From DAITBA01 sp036824005 (lineage in GTDB: Bacteria; Pseudomonadota; Gammaproteobacteria; Burkholderiales; Rhodocyclaceae): a stretch of DNA of 64,000 nt. The DNA is taken from positions 151,842-215,841 of the forward strand of contig DAITBA010000003.1 of NCBI GenBank assembly GCA_036824005.1. The letters are read 5' to 3'. Positions within the stretch are counted from its first letter, which is position 1; every line of letters begins with the position of its first letter. The position numbers and the translations under genes were made by a program. Shown piece after piece: positions 42,290 to 50,190 of the stretch. The notes under the pieces were generated by a model. That model was given only the letters and a program-made list of their open reading frames with translations, was not told the DNA's origin and did not search any database.

Positions 42290-43246
42290 GTGGAGCACAT
42301 CGTTTTTCTTGAGCGCGAGTCGGTGCGCGCAAACTTCCGCCGTCCGCGCTTCGAGCACACCTGGGCCGAGTATCCACTGACGAAACCGGAAGAACTTTTC
42401 GAGCGGCTGCGCGATGCGACCATCGCCATCACCAACAAGGTGCCCATGCGTGCCGAGACGCTGGCACGGCTGCCGAACCTGCGGATGATCGCCGGCGCTG
42501 CCACGGGAACGGACAACATCGACCTCGATTACTGCCGCGCCCACGGCATCGTCGTTTCGAACATACGTGGTTACGCCGTGCATGCCGTGCCGGAGCACGC
42601 GCTGCTGCTCATGCTCATGCTCCGCCGCAACGTGCTCGCCTATCGGCGCGACGTTGCCGCTGGCAAGTGGCAGCGGGCGCCGCTGTTTTGCTTCTTCGAT
42701 CACGAGGTGCGCGATCTGCATGGCGCCACGGTCGCCATCCTCGGTTCCGGTTCCCTGGGCGATGGCGTGGCGCGGCTGGTGCAAGCCTTCGGCGCACGGG
42801 TGCTGCGCACCGAGCGGAAGGGCGCAGCGCAGGTGCGCGAGGGCTACACAGGCTTCGAGGCAGCGCTTGGCGATGCCGATGTCGTTTCCCTGCATTGCCC
42901 GCTGACGCCGGCCACGCGCGGTGTGATCGGCGAGGCCGAGCTGCGCTTGATGAAGCGCGACGCGGTGTTGATCAACACCGGCCGGGGCGGGCTGGTGGAC
43001 GAGGGCGCGCTGGCGCGGGCGCTGCGGGAGGGCTGGATCGCCGGCGCCGGATTCGACGTGCTGAGCAAGGAACCACCGACGGACGACAATCCACTGCTCG
43101 CGCCCGATCTGCTCACTCTGCCCAACTTCATCCTGACTCCCCATGTGGCCTGGGCCTCCGCGGCGGCAATGCAGACCCTGGCGGATCAACTTATCGACAA
43201 TATCGAGGCTTTCGTGCGCGGCGATCCGCAGAACCGCGTTGCCTGA
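42290..43246 (+). CDS. NAD-dependent D-2-hydroxyacid dehydrogenase (HprA-like)
   Basis: This 318-residue enzyme has the NAD-binding GSGSLGDG, TxxGRG-type INTGRGGLVDEGAL, the catalytic Arg/Glu region GAGFDVLSKEPP and the active-site His in TPHVAWAS. It interconverts a D-2-hydroxyacid and its 2-ketoacid; glycerate/hydroxypyruvate reductase is the closest look-alike, but the substrate is open. The GTG start at 42290 has a weak AGAGAG site. It lies between MmsA and the LutC-like gene, so its substrate probably belongs to the same pathway. Confidence 0.82.
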   Translation: MEHIVFLERESVRANFRRPRFEHTWAEYPLTKPEELFERLRDATIAITNKVPMRAETLARLPNLRMIAGAATGTDNIDLDYCRAHGIVVSNIRGYAVHAVPEHALLLMLMLRRNVLAYRRDVAAGKWQRAPLFCFFDHEVRDLHGATVAILGSGSLGDGVARLVQAFGARVLRTERKGAAQVREGYTGFEAALGDADVVSLHCPLTPATRGVIGEAELRLMKRDAVLINTGRGGLVDEGALARALREGWIAGAGFDVLSKEPPTDDNPLLAPDLLTLPNFILTPHVAWASAAAMQTLADQLIDNIEAFVRGDPQNRVA

Positions 43247-43253
43247 GCAGCCC

Positions 43254-43901
43254 ATGGATGCGCGCGACGAAATTTTGGGCCGCCTACGTCTGCGGCTGAA
43301 TCGGCCGCAACGCGATGCCGAGGCGGCCCGGCGCGAGCTGCGCGACTATCTGGAGCGGTGCGCGAGCGGACCGCATCCGACTCAGCACGGCGATCTGCTC
43401 GAACAGTTCTGCCGCCGAGCCGAAGCCCTGTCCAGCACTGTCGAAATGGTGGCCACCATGGAAGCCGCACCGGCAGCCGTGGCCAGCTACCTGAGCGGCC
43501 ATGGCCTGCCCATGACAGGCGTATGCTGGCCGCAGCTCGCCGGGCTGCCCTGGCGGCAGACCGGCCTTGCCATCGAGGCGCGCGCCGCGGGCGACGCCGA
43601 TCTCGTTGGCATTACCGGCGCATTCTGCGCCATCGCCGAAACCGGCACCCTGATGCTGTGTTCCGGCGTAGCCACGCCGGCAACGGTGAGCCTGCTGCCG
43701 GAAACCCATGTCGCCATTGTCGCGGCGGCACGTATCGTGCCCCGTATGGAGGAGGCCTGGCAACTGGCGCGGGCGGAGCTGGGCGAGCTGCCCCGCGCCG
43801 TCAACTTCGTCTCCGGACCATCGCGCACCGGTGACATCGAGCTCACGATCGTGCTCGGCGCGCATGGACCATATCGCGTGCACGTCGTCGTCGTCGGATA
43901 G
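43254..43901 (+). CDS. LutC-like LUD-domain protein
   Basis: This 216-residue protein matches LutC/YkgG. It has a helical N-terminus and the LUD core ITGAFCAIAETGTLMLCSGVA followed by LLPETHVAIVAAARIVPRMEEA and FVSGPSRTGDIELTIVLGAHGP, described here by parts. The family pairs with LutB in L-lactate and related 2-hydroxyacid oxidation. ATG 43254 is seven bases after the dehydrogenase stop, so all four LUD-operon genes are close-packed. The last gene before a break of direction-neutral spacing. Confidence 0.83.
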   Translation: MDARDEILGRLRLRLNRPQRDAEAARRELRDYLERCASGPHPTQHGDLLEQFCRRAEALSSTVEMVATMEAAPAAVASYLSGHGLPMTGVCWPQLAGLPWRQTGLAIEARAAGDADLVGITGAFCAIAETGTLMLCSGVATPATVSLLPETHVAIVAAARIVPRMEEAWQLARAELGELPRAVNFVSGPSRTGDIELTIVLGAHGPYRVHVVVVG

Positions 43902-43996
43902 CAGGGCACGCGCCTGCCATTGCTGTATCTCAATGCACCGCGCCAGCCATGGCGCTATGCTCAATTCCGTTTTAACGGTGCGTGTCTGTGTCGATC

Positions 43997-45235
43997 ATGG
44001 CAGCGTGGCGGCATGTCCTGGCGGCGGTGCGACAGATCGTCGCGCTCCTCGGCATGTTTGCATTGTCGGCGGCCGTGGGCGCTCGGACAGACGGTGACGC
44101 CGGCGTTGCGATCTACCTGTTCTGGGCGCAGGGTTGTCCGCACTGCGAGCGGGAAATCGGTTTTCTCGACCGGTTGCGCGCGGCCGAGCCCCGGCTGCGC
44201 GTGCACGCTTACGAGGTCTCGCGCACGCCCGGGCAGCGCGAACTGTTCATCGCGTTCGCGGAGAAGCTGCGTCTGGAGGAGTTGTCGGTGCCGCTGACGG
44301 TGATCGGCGACCAGGTCACGCTCGGCTACGACGACGATGTGTCCACCGGCGCGCAGCTGCGTCGGCGCGTCGACGAGTGCTTGTCCGCGGGTTGTCCCGA
44401 TGAAACCGGTCCGCTGCTTGCTGCCTTGGCGGAGTCGACGCCGAGCGCTTCCGGTGCCGTGCCGCAGATCGCCCGCGCGCAGCCGCCGCCGACGATCAAG
44501 GTCCCATACCTGGGCGAGATTGGTATCGCCTCCCTTTCCCTGCCCATGCTGACGCTGGCGCTTGGCGCCCTCGACGGCTTCAATCCATGTGCCATGTGGG
44601 TGCTGGTGTTCCTGATCGGGCTGTTGTTGGGTATGCAGGACCGGTTGCGCATGTGGCTGCTCGGATCCGTGTTCATCGCCGCCTCGGCCGCGGTGTACTT
44701 CCTCTTCATGGCGGCGTGGCTCAATTTTCTCCTGTTCGTTGGGCTCATCGTCTGGGTGCGAGTCGGCGTCGCGATCGTGGCCCTGGGCGGCGGGATCTAC
44801 TACCTGCGCGAGTACGTCGCCAATCCGGACGCGGTATGCAAGGTCACAGCGCCGGAGCGCCGCCGCCGCACCCTCGAGCGCCTGAAGGAAACCGCGCAAC
44901 AGCGCAGTTTTCTCTGGGCGGTAGTAGGCATCATTGCCCTGGCGTTTGCCGTCAATCTGGTGGAGCTGTTCTGCTCGGCGGGCATTCCCGCCGTCTACAC
45001 CCAGGTTCTGGCGATGAATGCCCTGCCGCGCTGGCAGTACTACGCCTATCTGTTGCTGTACATTGTCGTGTTCATGCTCGATGATCTGATCGTGTTCGTC
45101 GTGGCGATGTCCACGCTGCAGCTCGCTGGCATGACGACGCGCTACGTCCGCCTCGCCCATGGCATCGGCGGCATCGTGTTGCTGGCGATCGGCGCGTTGA
45201 TGCTGATACGGCCGCATTGGTTGATGTTCGGATAG
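43997..45235 (+). CDS. Thioredoxin-like / DsbD-like transmembrane thiol protein
   Basis: This 412-residue membrane protein has a signal-anchor (about 10-28), a periplasmic thioredoxin-like domain with C47PHC50, a linker, and about six TM helices (about 155-410). The helices carry GFNPC near 190 and LFCSAGIP, resembling the reactive Cys pair of DsbD/CcdA transmembrane domains. It probably moves reducing power from cytoplasm to periplasm. Start is ATG 43997 or GTG 43982; neither has a good Shine-Dalgarno site. A small lipoprotein gene follows after nine bases. The partner to be reduced is not evident. Confidence 0.75.
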   Translation: MAAWRHVLAAVRQIVALLGMFALSAAVGARTDGDAGVAIYLFWAQGCPHCEREIGFLDRLRAAEPRLRVHAYEVSRTPGQRELFIAFAEKLRLEELSVPLTVIGDQVTLGYDDDVSTGAQLRRRVDECLSAGCPDETGPLLAALAESTPSASGAVPQIARAQPPPTIKVPYLGEIGIASLSLPMLTLALGALDGFNPCAMWVLVFLIGLLLGMQDRLRMWLLGSVFIAASAAVYFLFMAAWLNFLLFVGLIVWVRVGVAIVALGGGIYYLREYVANPDAVCKVTAPERRRRTLERLKETAQQRSFLWAVVGIIALAFAVNLVELFCSAGIPAVYTQVLAMNALPRWQYYAYLLLYIVVFMLDDLIVFVVAMSTLQLAGMTTRYVRLAHGIGGIVLLAIGALMLIRPHWLMFG

Positions 45236-45244
45236 GGAAATGTC

Positions 45245-45586
45245 ATGGCGAGGATGATCTTGCTGTTGATGTTGCTCGCCGGTTGTGCCACGGATCACCG
45301 CCTGCAGGTCCTGGACGAGGAAGCGAACCGCCAACGGGCGGCGGTCGCCACGGGTACGAGCTCGGAAGAGCAGGCGCGGCGCCTGCTCGATGCCCGGACG
45401 GCCGAGCTGTTCGGCGAGGGCTTCACCTATTGCGCGCTCATGTACCGCCGACCGCTGGCACCGACCATGACGAGGGAGCACGAACCGCCGATGCGCATGC
45501 GCCGCGTTTTCCCCGGCTGCCTCGTCGAAGAGATCGAGCCGCCGTTGCCGACGCACCGGGTCATCGTGCCGCCGCAGCGCCGATGA
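45245..45586 (+). CDS. Small lipoprotein, unknown
   Basis: This 113-residue protein has an N-terminal lipobox LLAGC (Cys at about 14), so it is probably an outer- or inner-membrane lipoprotein. The rest is Arg- and Glu-rich, with FTYCALMYRRPL and PGCLVEEIEPPLP giving two further Cys. No family is recognised. It follows the DsbD-like gene by nine bases and may be its operon partner, possibly a disulfide-bonded substrate. It is convergent with the kinase gene. Confidence 0.6.
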   Translation: MARMILLLMLLAGCATDHRLQVLDEEANRQRAAVATGTSSEEQARRLLDARTAELFGEGFTYCALMYRRPLAPTMTREHEPPMRMRRVFPGCLVEEIEPPLPTHRVIVPPQRR

Positions 45587-45619
45587 TGGCGCATCGCCGC
45601 GTGCCGCGCCGCGCGCTCG

Positions 45620-47353
45620 TCACCGGGCGACGATCCGCCGCTCGGGATGGTGCTCGTCCACCCAGTGCTTGCGCCACCAGGCATCGGCATCGCGCTTGGT
45701 CCAAGGCCGCTCGGCCAGAACCTGCTCCAGGGTCTCGGCAACCTCGGCGGCGGAAGCCGGTCGCGCCGCGGGATCCTTGGCGAGGCAGCGCGTGAGCAGA
45801 TCGTCGAGCTTTGCCGGCACGGGCTGCTGCGCGCACGCGGAGGTCCGGCGCGCCTCCACGTGCAGCACCTGGTAGGTCAGGTCGGGATCGCTCTCGCTGA
45901 TGAACAGGTGCTGACCGGTAACGATATAGAAGCCGACGGCGCCCAGCGAATAGATGTCGGAGCGCACGCCTGCCTCCGCCGGGCTGCGGATGCGTTCCGG
46001 CGCCATGTACTGCGGCGTGCCGAGCACGCGCAGCGAGCGCGTCAGCTCGCGCGTGTGCACCGTGTCCAGCTTCTTCACCAGACCGAAGTCGAGCAGCTTG
46101 ACGACGTCATGCTCCCCGCCAAGCCTGCAGACCATGATGTTCTGCGGCTTGATGTCGCGGTGGACCAGACCCTTGTTGTGCGCCTCGTTCAGGGAAGCGC
46201 ACACCTGCCGCAGCAGGTAGGCGGCACGTGCCGGCGGCAGGGGCCCGTAGCGTTCCACCAAATCCGCCAGGGACAGCCCCTCGAGATACTCCATGGCGTA
46301 GTAAAAGCCGCCGTTGCCAGTGCGGCCGTAGTCGTAGATCTCGATGGTGTTCGGGTGGCTCAACTGGCTGGCGAGCTGCACCTCGCGCTCGAAGCGGGCG
46401 ATCATTTCGTCCGTGGCAGCGTGCTTCTTGAGGATCTTGACCGCCGCTGGACGCTCCAGCAGTGCGTGCCTCGCGAGGTAGATGTTGCTCATGCCGCCTT
46501 CGCCGATGCGCTCCTTGATGGTATAGGGGCCTACTTTGCCCAGGCCCGGCGAGCGCCTGAACAGGCGCTGCAGCGCGGACGGCGGCAGGAAAAAGGAGAA
46601 CCACACCAGTGCCAAAGTGACGATGAGCACGGCGAAACCGATGTGGAAGTATTGCAGGGGGGCGTAGGCTTCTTCGGCGCCGATTTCCACTGCCACGCCG
46701 ATGTCACGTTCCGCGAGCCATTTCCAGGCGCCGATGACTTCGTGCCCGACGTAGTTGCGATAGGGCTCGAGTATGGCGCCCTGCCGCAGCAGTGCGGCGT
46801 CGCCGCGGGCGGCCAACGCTGCTGCCGCCAGACGCGTCGCCGGCCAGGAGGCGCTGTCCGGATCGGGACGAAAACCTTGCGATGGATCGCCGCCGGGATC
46901 GCGCAGCAACGGCGCGCCGGCGGCAGCGTCGGGAGGTCCCAGCGCGCGCAACTGCTCGGCATAACGGCTGCGGGAAAACAGCCTGCCCTGAGCGTCGAAG
47001 ACATAGGCATCACCGGAGCTACCTGGGCGCGCCGCAGCAAGCAGGGCACCGAAGCGTTCGTCATTGGCCTGGGCGCCACCCGCGAGCCACAGCTCCAGCG
47101 CGCCGGCCTGGGAATCGCGCAGCGCTTCCAGCCCGGCGGCGCGGCCGTCGACCAGTGACTGTTTGACCTTGCTGTAAGTCCACAGGCCCAGCACCAGCAC
47201 GACGAGAAGGAAAGCGAGCAAGGCAGCGGCGCCGCGGCGCCGGGGCGCAGGCGCAAAGTCGTCGCTTGCCTCCGCGCGCGGCCCGGCCGCGCCAGCCGCG
47301 TTCGCGGCTGGGCGCGGCGCGGTGCCACTGGTTCGAAGGTCCGACCTTGCCAT
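45620..47353 (-). CDS. Membrane Ser/Thr protein kinase with extracytoplasmic sensor
   Basis: This 577-residue protein has a TM helix (43-60), an extracytoplasmic Cache-like sensor (about 61-235, with GDAYVFDAQGRLFSRSRY and EVIGAWKWLAERDIGVAVEI in its strands), a second TM (236-257) and a cytoplasmic Hanks-type kinase (about 277-550). Kinase marks are GEGGMSNIY (285-292), K306, H398RD400, N405 and D422FG. Bacterial PknB-type kinases normally place the sensor after the kinase, so this order is reversed, as in a histidine kinase. I start at ATG 47353; a GTG seven codons upstream is possible. No matching phosphatase gene is seen. Confidence 0.85.
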   Translation of the reverse strand: MARSDLRTSGTAPRPAANAAGAAGPRAEASDDFAPAPRRRGAAALLAFLLVVLVLGLWTYSKVKQSLVDGRAAGLEALRDSQAGALELWLAGGAQANDERFGALLAAARPGSSGDAYVFDAQGRLFSRSRYAEQLRALGPPDAAAGAPLLRDPGGDPSQGFRPDPDSASWPATRLAAAALAARGDAALLRQGAILEPYRNYVGHEVIGAWKWLAERDIGVAVEIGAEEAYAPLQYFHIGFAVLIVTLALVWFSFFLPPSALQRLFRRSPGLGKVGPYTIKERIGEGGMSNIYLARHALLERPAAVKILKKHAATDEMIARFEREVQLASQLSHPNTIEIYDYGRTGNGGFYYAMEYLEGLSLADLVERYGPLPPARAAYLLRQVCASLNEAHNKGLVHRDIKPQNIMVCRLGGEHDVVKLLDFGLVKKLDTVHTRELTRSLRVLGTPQYMAPERIRSPAEAGVRSDIYSLGAVGFYIVTGQHLFISESDPDLTYQVLHVEARRTSACAQQPVPAKLDDLLTRCLAKDPAARPASAAEVAETLEQVLAERPWTKRDADAWWRKHWVDEHHPERRIVAR

Positions 47354-47506
47354 GGAACTATGATAGCCGCCCACGCTGCGGCATGGGCAGCCGGATGGCG
47401 CGAAAGGAGGTTCCTGTCGCCACCGGCCGACCGGGGAAAGAGGGACAGGGGCGCGCGAGACGGGTAAACTCTGCCGCTCACGCCTGTGAAGACAAGAGGA
47501 CGGACG

Positions 47507-48292
47507 ATGGTTAGACGACGCCCGCTAAAGATCGGACTTTCCGCGCGCATCTTCCACCCCCAGCCGGGTGCCGAAGGACTGCAGAGCAAGACGCTGCAAT
47601 ACCTAGAGCAGACCGTGGCCGATTGGGTCATGGCGCGCGACGTTCTGGTGATGATGATTCCCTCCATTAACGAGGACACAACGCTGCACCGGAGCAACAT
47701 CCGCTTGCGCGACTATGCCGATCAACTGGACGGACTGGTTCTGCAAGGCGGTGCCGATATCAGCCCGCAGACCTACGGCGAGGAGCCGATAAAGCCGGAA
47801 TGGAGCGGCGACCGCGTGCGCGATTCCTACGAGATGGAATTGCTGCACGAATTCGTCGAGGCGCGCAAGCCGGTGCTGGGCATCTGCCGGGGCGCTCAGC
47901 TGATCAACGTTGCTTTTGGCGGCACGCTCTACCAGGACATCGCCTCCCAGTTGCCCGAGGCGCAGCCGCACGTCACGGCGCGCTACGACCAATACACCCA
48001 CGCGGTCAATCTGGTGCCCGGATCGCTGCTGGAAAAGTTGTGCAAGAACGTCAAAGGCAGGCAGACGGTTTCCATTCACCATCAATCGGTGAATGCGCTC
48101 GGGCGCGAACTGCAGGTGGAAGCATGGTCAGAACCGGACCGGGTGGTCGAGGCCATCCGATGGACGGGCCGCGGTTTCGTCGTGGGCATGCAGTGGCATC
48201 CGGAATTCCACCGCCCCGGCGACGATGCCGTGCTCGACTGCGCCCCGATCCTCGACGAGTTCCTGGAGACGGCGCGCAGGACGCGCTGGTGA
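47507..48292 (+). CDS. Gamma-glutamyl-gamma-aminobutyrate hydrolase family (PuuD-like)
   Basis: This 261-residue class I glutamine-amidotransferase-like hydrolase has nucleophile C127 in LGICRGAQ, GGADI upstream and the His-Glu pair in MQWHPEFH. PuuD hydrolyses gamma-glutamyl-GABA in putrescine breakdown; other members act on gamma-glutamyl peptides. ATG 47507 has AGAGGAC upstream. No other putrescine (puu) genes are nearby, so the substrate is uncertain. A gamma-glutamyltransferase-like gene lies 8 kb away. Confidence 0.85.
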   Translation: MVRRRPLKIGLSARIFHPQPGAEGLQSKTLQYLEQTVADWVMARDVLVMMIPSINEDTTLHRSNIRLRDYADQLDGLVLQGGADISPQTYGEEPIKPEWSGDRVRDSYEMELLHEFVEARKPVLGICRGAQLINVAFGGTLYQDIASQLPEAQPHVTARYDQYTHAVNLVPGSLLEKLCKNVKGRQTVSIHHQSVNALGRELQVEAWSEPDRVVEAIRWTGRGFVVGMQWHPEFHRPGDDAVLDCAPILDEFLETARRTRW

Positions 48293-48364
48293 CATACGCC
48301 CGCTTGTGGCATTGCACCAAATTGCTGCAATGACTGGGGCCAAGGCTGGACCGGCGACGAGGCG

Positions 48365-49636
48365 GTGCCCGCACGGCGGGCCGGCTGTGCCGTGACCACC
48401 CTTGTCGTTGTCATTTTCCTGACCGTCTATCTTGGGATGATCCTGGGCGGGCTGCCCTTTCTGCAGCTCGACCGCACCGGCATCGCCCTGCTCGGTGCCA
48501 TTGCGCTGGTAGGCATCGGCGCCGTGACGCCCGAGCAAGCGGCGCAGTCGGTCCACACGCCGACGCTGATCCTGCTTTTCTCGTTCATGGTCATCTCGGC
48601 GCAGATGCGCCTGGGCGGATTCTACGCCTGGGTGACGCGCGGCATTGCCGAACTGCCCCTGCCGCCACCGCTGCTACTGGGCGCGCTGATCCTGGTCGTG
48701 GCCGTCTTGTCGGCGGTGTTCAGCAACGACATCGTCTGCCTTGCGGTGGCGCCGGTGCTTGTCGATGCCTGCCTGAAGCGCCGGCTCGATCCCGTTCCCT
48801 ACCTGCTCGCGCTTGCCTGTTCCGCCAACATCGGCTCCGCCGCGACCCTGATCGGCAATCCGCAGAACATGCTCATCGGCGAAACGCTGCGGCTTTCGTT
48901 TGGCGACTATGCAACCGAGGCCGCGGTGCCCGTGCTGTGCGGATTGCTTGCCGCATGGCTGATCATTCTCCTCGCCGTGCGCGGGCGCTGGCAGCTTCGC
49001 GACGATGCGTCGTCGGCGCGCGCCCCGGAACGGCGCGATGCGGAGCCGCTGCACTTGGACGGCTGGCAGACCGTGAAGGGACTCGGAGTTGCCGTCGCGC
49101 TGATCGGCTTGTTCCTGTTTTCGTCCTGGCCGCGGGAGGTCGCGGCACTGACCGGCGCCGGCGCACTGCTGCTTTCCCGCAAGCTGCATTCGAGCAAGAT
49201 GCTCGGCCTGGTGGACTGGGAACTGCTCATCCTGTTCGTCGGCCTGTTCGTGGTCAATCACGCCCTCGAACAAACCGGCGTCACGGCCTTGGCGATCGCC
49301 GATCTGGCCGCCGCAGGTATCGACATTGCGCACCCGGGGCCGCTGTTCGGCGCCACCTTCGTGCTGAGCAACGTCGTCTCCAACGTGCCGGCGGTGATGC
49401 TGCTGCTGCCGGCGGCGACGCACCCCATGGCCGGCGCGCTGCTGGCGCTGGTCAGCACGTTCGCCGGCAATCTGCTCATCGTCGGCAGCATTGCCAACAT
49501 CATTGTCGTCGACGCGGCGGCGCGACGCGGCGTGCGCATCGACTGGCGTGTTCACGCCCGGGTGGGTGTGCCGGTCACGGTGGCGACCCTGTCGATGACG
49601 GGCGCGTATCTCGTCTGGCGGCTCGGGGCGACGTGA
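48365..49636 (+). CDS. SLC13/ArsB-type anion transporter
   Basis: This 423-residue protein has about ten to twelve TM helices and belongs to the ion-transporter superfamily (CitM/ArsB/DASS). Two symmetric motifs are SNIGSAATLIGNPQNMLIG in the first half (near 150) and TFVLSNVVSNVPAVMLLLP in the second, which form the anion and cation site in such carriers. Substrate could be a carboxylate, arsenite or sodium-coupled anion; no ars genes are present. Start is GTG 48365 or GTG 48392. Confidence 0.8.
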   Translation: MPARRAGCAVTTLVVVIFLTVYLGMILGGLPFLQLDRTGIALLGAIALVGIGAVTPEQAAQSVHTPTLILLFSFMVISAQMRLGGFYAWVTRGIAELPLPPPLLLGALILVVAVLSAVFSNDIVCLAVAPVLVDACLKRRLDPVPYLLALACSANIGSAATLIGNPQNMLIGETLRLSFGDYATEAAVPVLCGLLAAWLIILLAVRGRWQLRDDASSARAPERRDAEPLHLDGWQTVKGLGVAVALIGLFLFSSWPREVAALTGAGALLLSRKLHSSKMLGLVDWELLILFVGLFVVNHALEQTGVTALAIADLAAAGIDIAHPGPLFGATFVLSNVVSNVPAVMLLLPAATHPMAGALLALVSTFAGNLLIVGSIANIIVVDAAARRGVRIDWRVHARVGVPVTVATLSMTGAYLVWRLGAT

Positions 49637-49643
49637 TGCGGGA

Positions 49644-50054
49644 CTAATCGATCAGCCACTCGTGCGCGCATTTCCTGCAGCGCACGCGCAGTCGCAGCGT
49701 GTCCGGTTCGCTGTTCTCGTCGGCGGGAATCGGGCGCGACGGCGCGCCGAGGACCTCGAACCGGGCGTAGGTGCCGCAGGCCGAGCAGGTGGCGCGATCG
49801 CCGATATGTTCGGCGCGGGCGAGGACAGCCTTGAAGCGGCGCCAGGATGCTGCGCCGACGCCGCCGGCAGTGGCCGCGGCAATGACCATCGCCACCGACT
49901 GCAGCTCCATGCTCCGGGCGCCGAATTCCTCGAGACAAACGGCCACGGTGAGCATGCACAGGAAACAGCTGACGAACCACAGGACGCTCTCGCCCAACTG
50001 GCGTTCGTACCAGCCCTTGAAGCCGTGCTTGCGGATGCTGTCGGCGAGATTCAT
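49644..50054 (-). CDS. Small membrane protein with zinc-ribbon-like motif
   Basis: This 136-residue protein has two TM helices (about 22-40 and 50-72) and a C-terminal cytoplasmic part with CSAC (about 89-92) and CRKC near the end, a likely four-Cys zinc ribbon. No family is recognised. It is convergent with the transporter and divergent from the P2-type ATPase, so operon evidence is lacking. Confidence 0.65.
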   Translation of the reverse strand: MNLADSIRKHGFKGWYERQLGESVLWFVSCFLCMLTVAVCLEEFGARSMELQSVAMVIAAATAGGVGAASWRRFKAVLARAEHIGDRATCSACGTYARFEVLGAPSRPIPADENSEPDTLRLRVRCRKCAHEWLID

Positions 50055-50190
50055 GGCAGATCGTAGTCCATCCAGTCGGACGCTGTCTTCATTGTAGGCC
50101 GCGCGCGCTCCTGTCGCGAGCGTTGACTTACGGCAAGCCCAGGCAGCCGCCGCCTCCTACAATTGACCTGCCGCCCCGCGCAGATCACCG

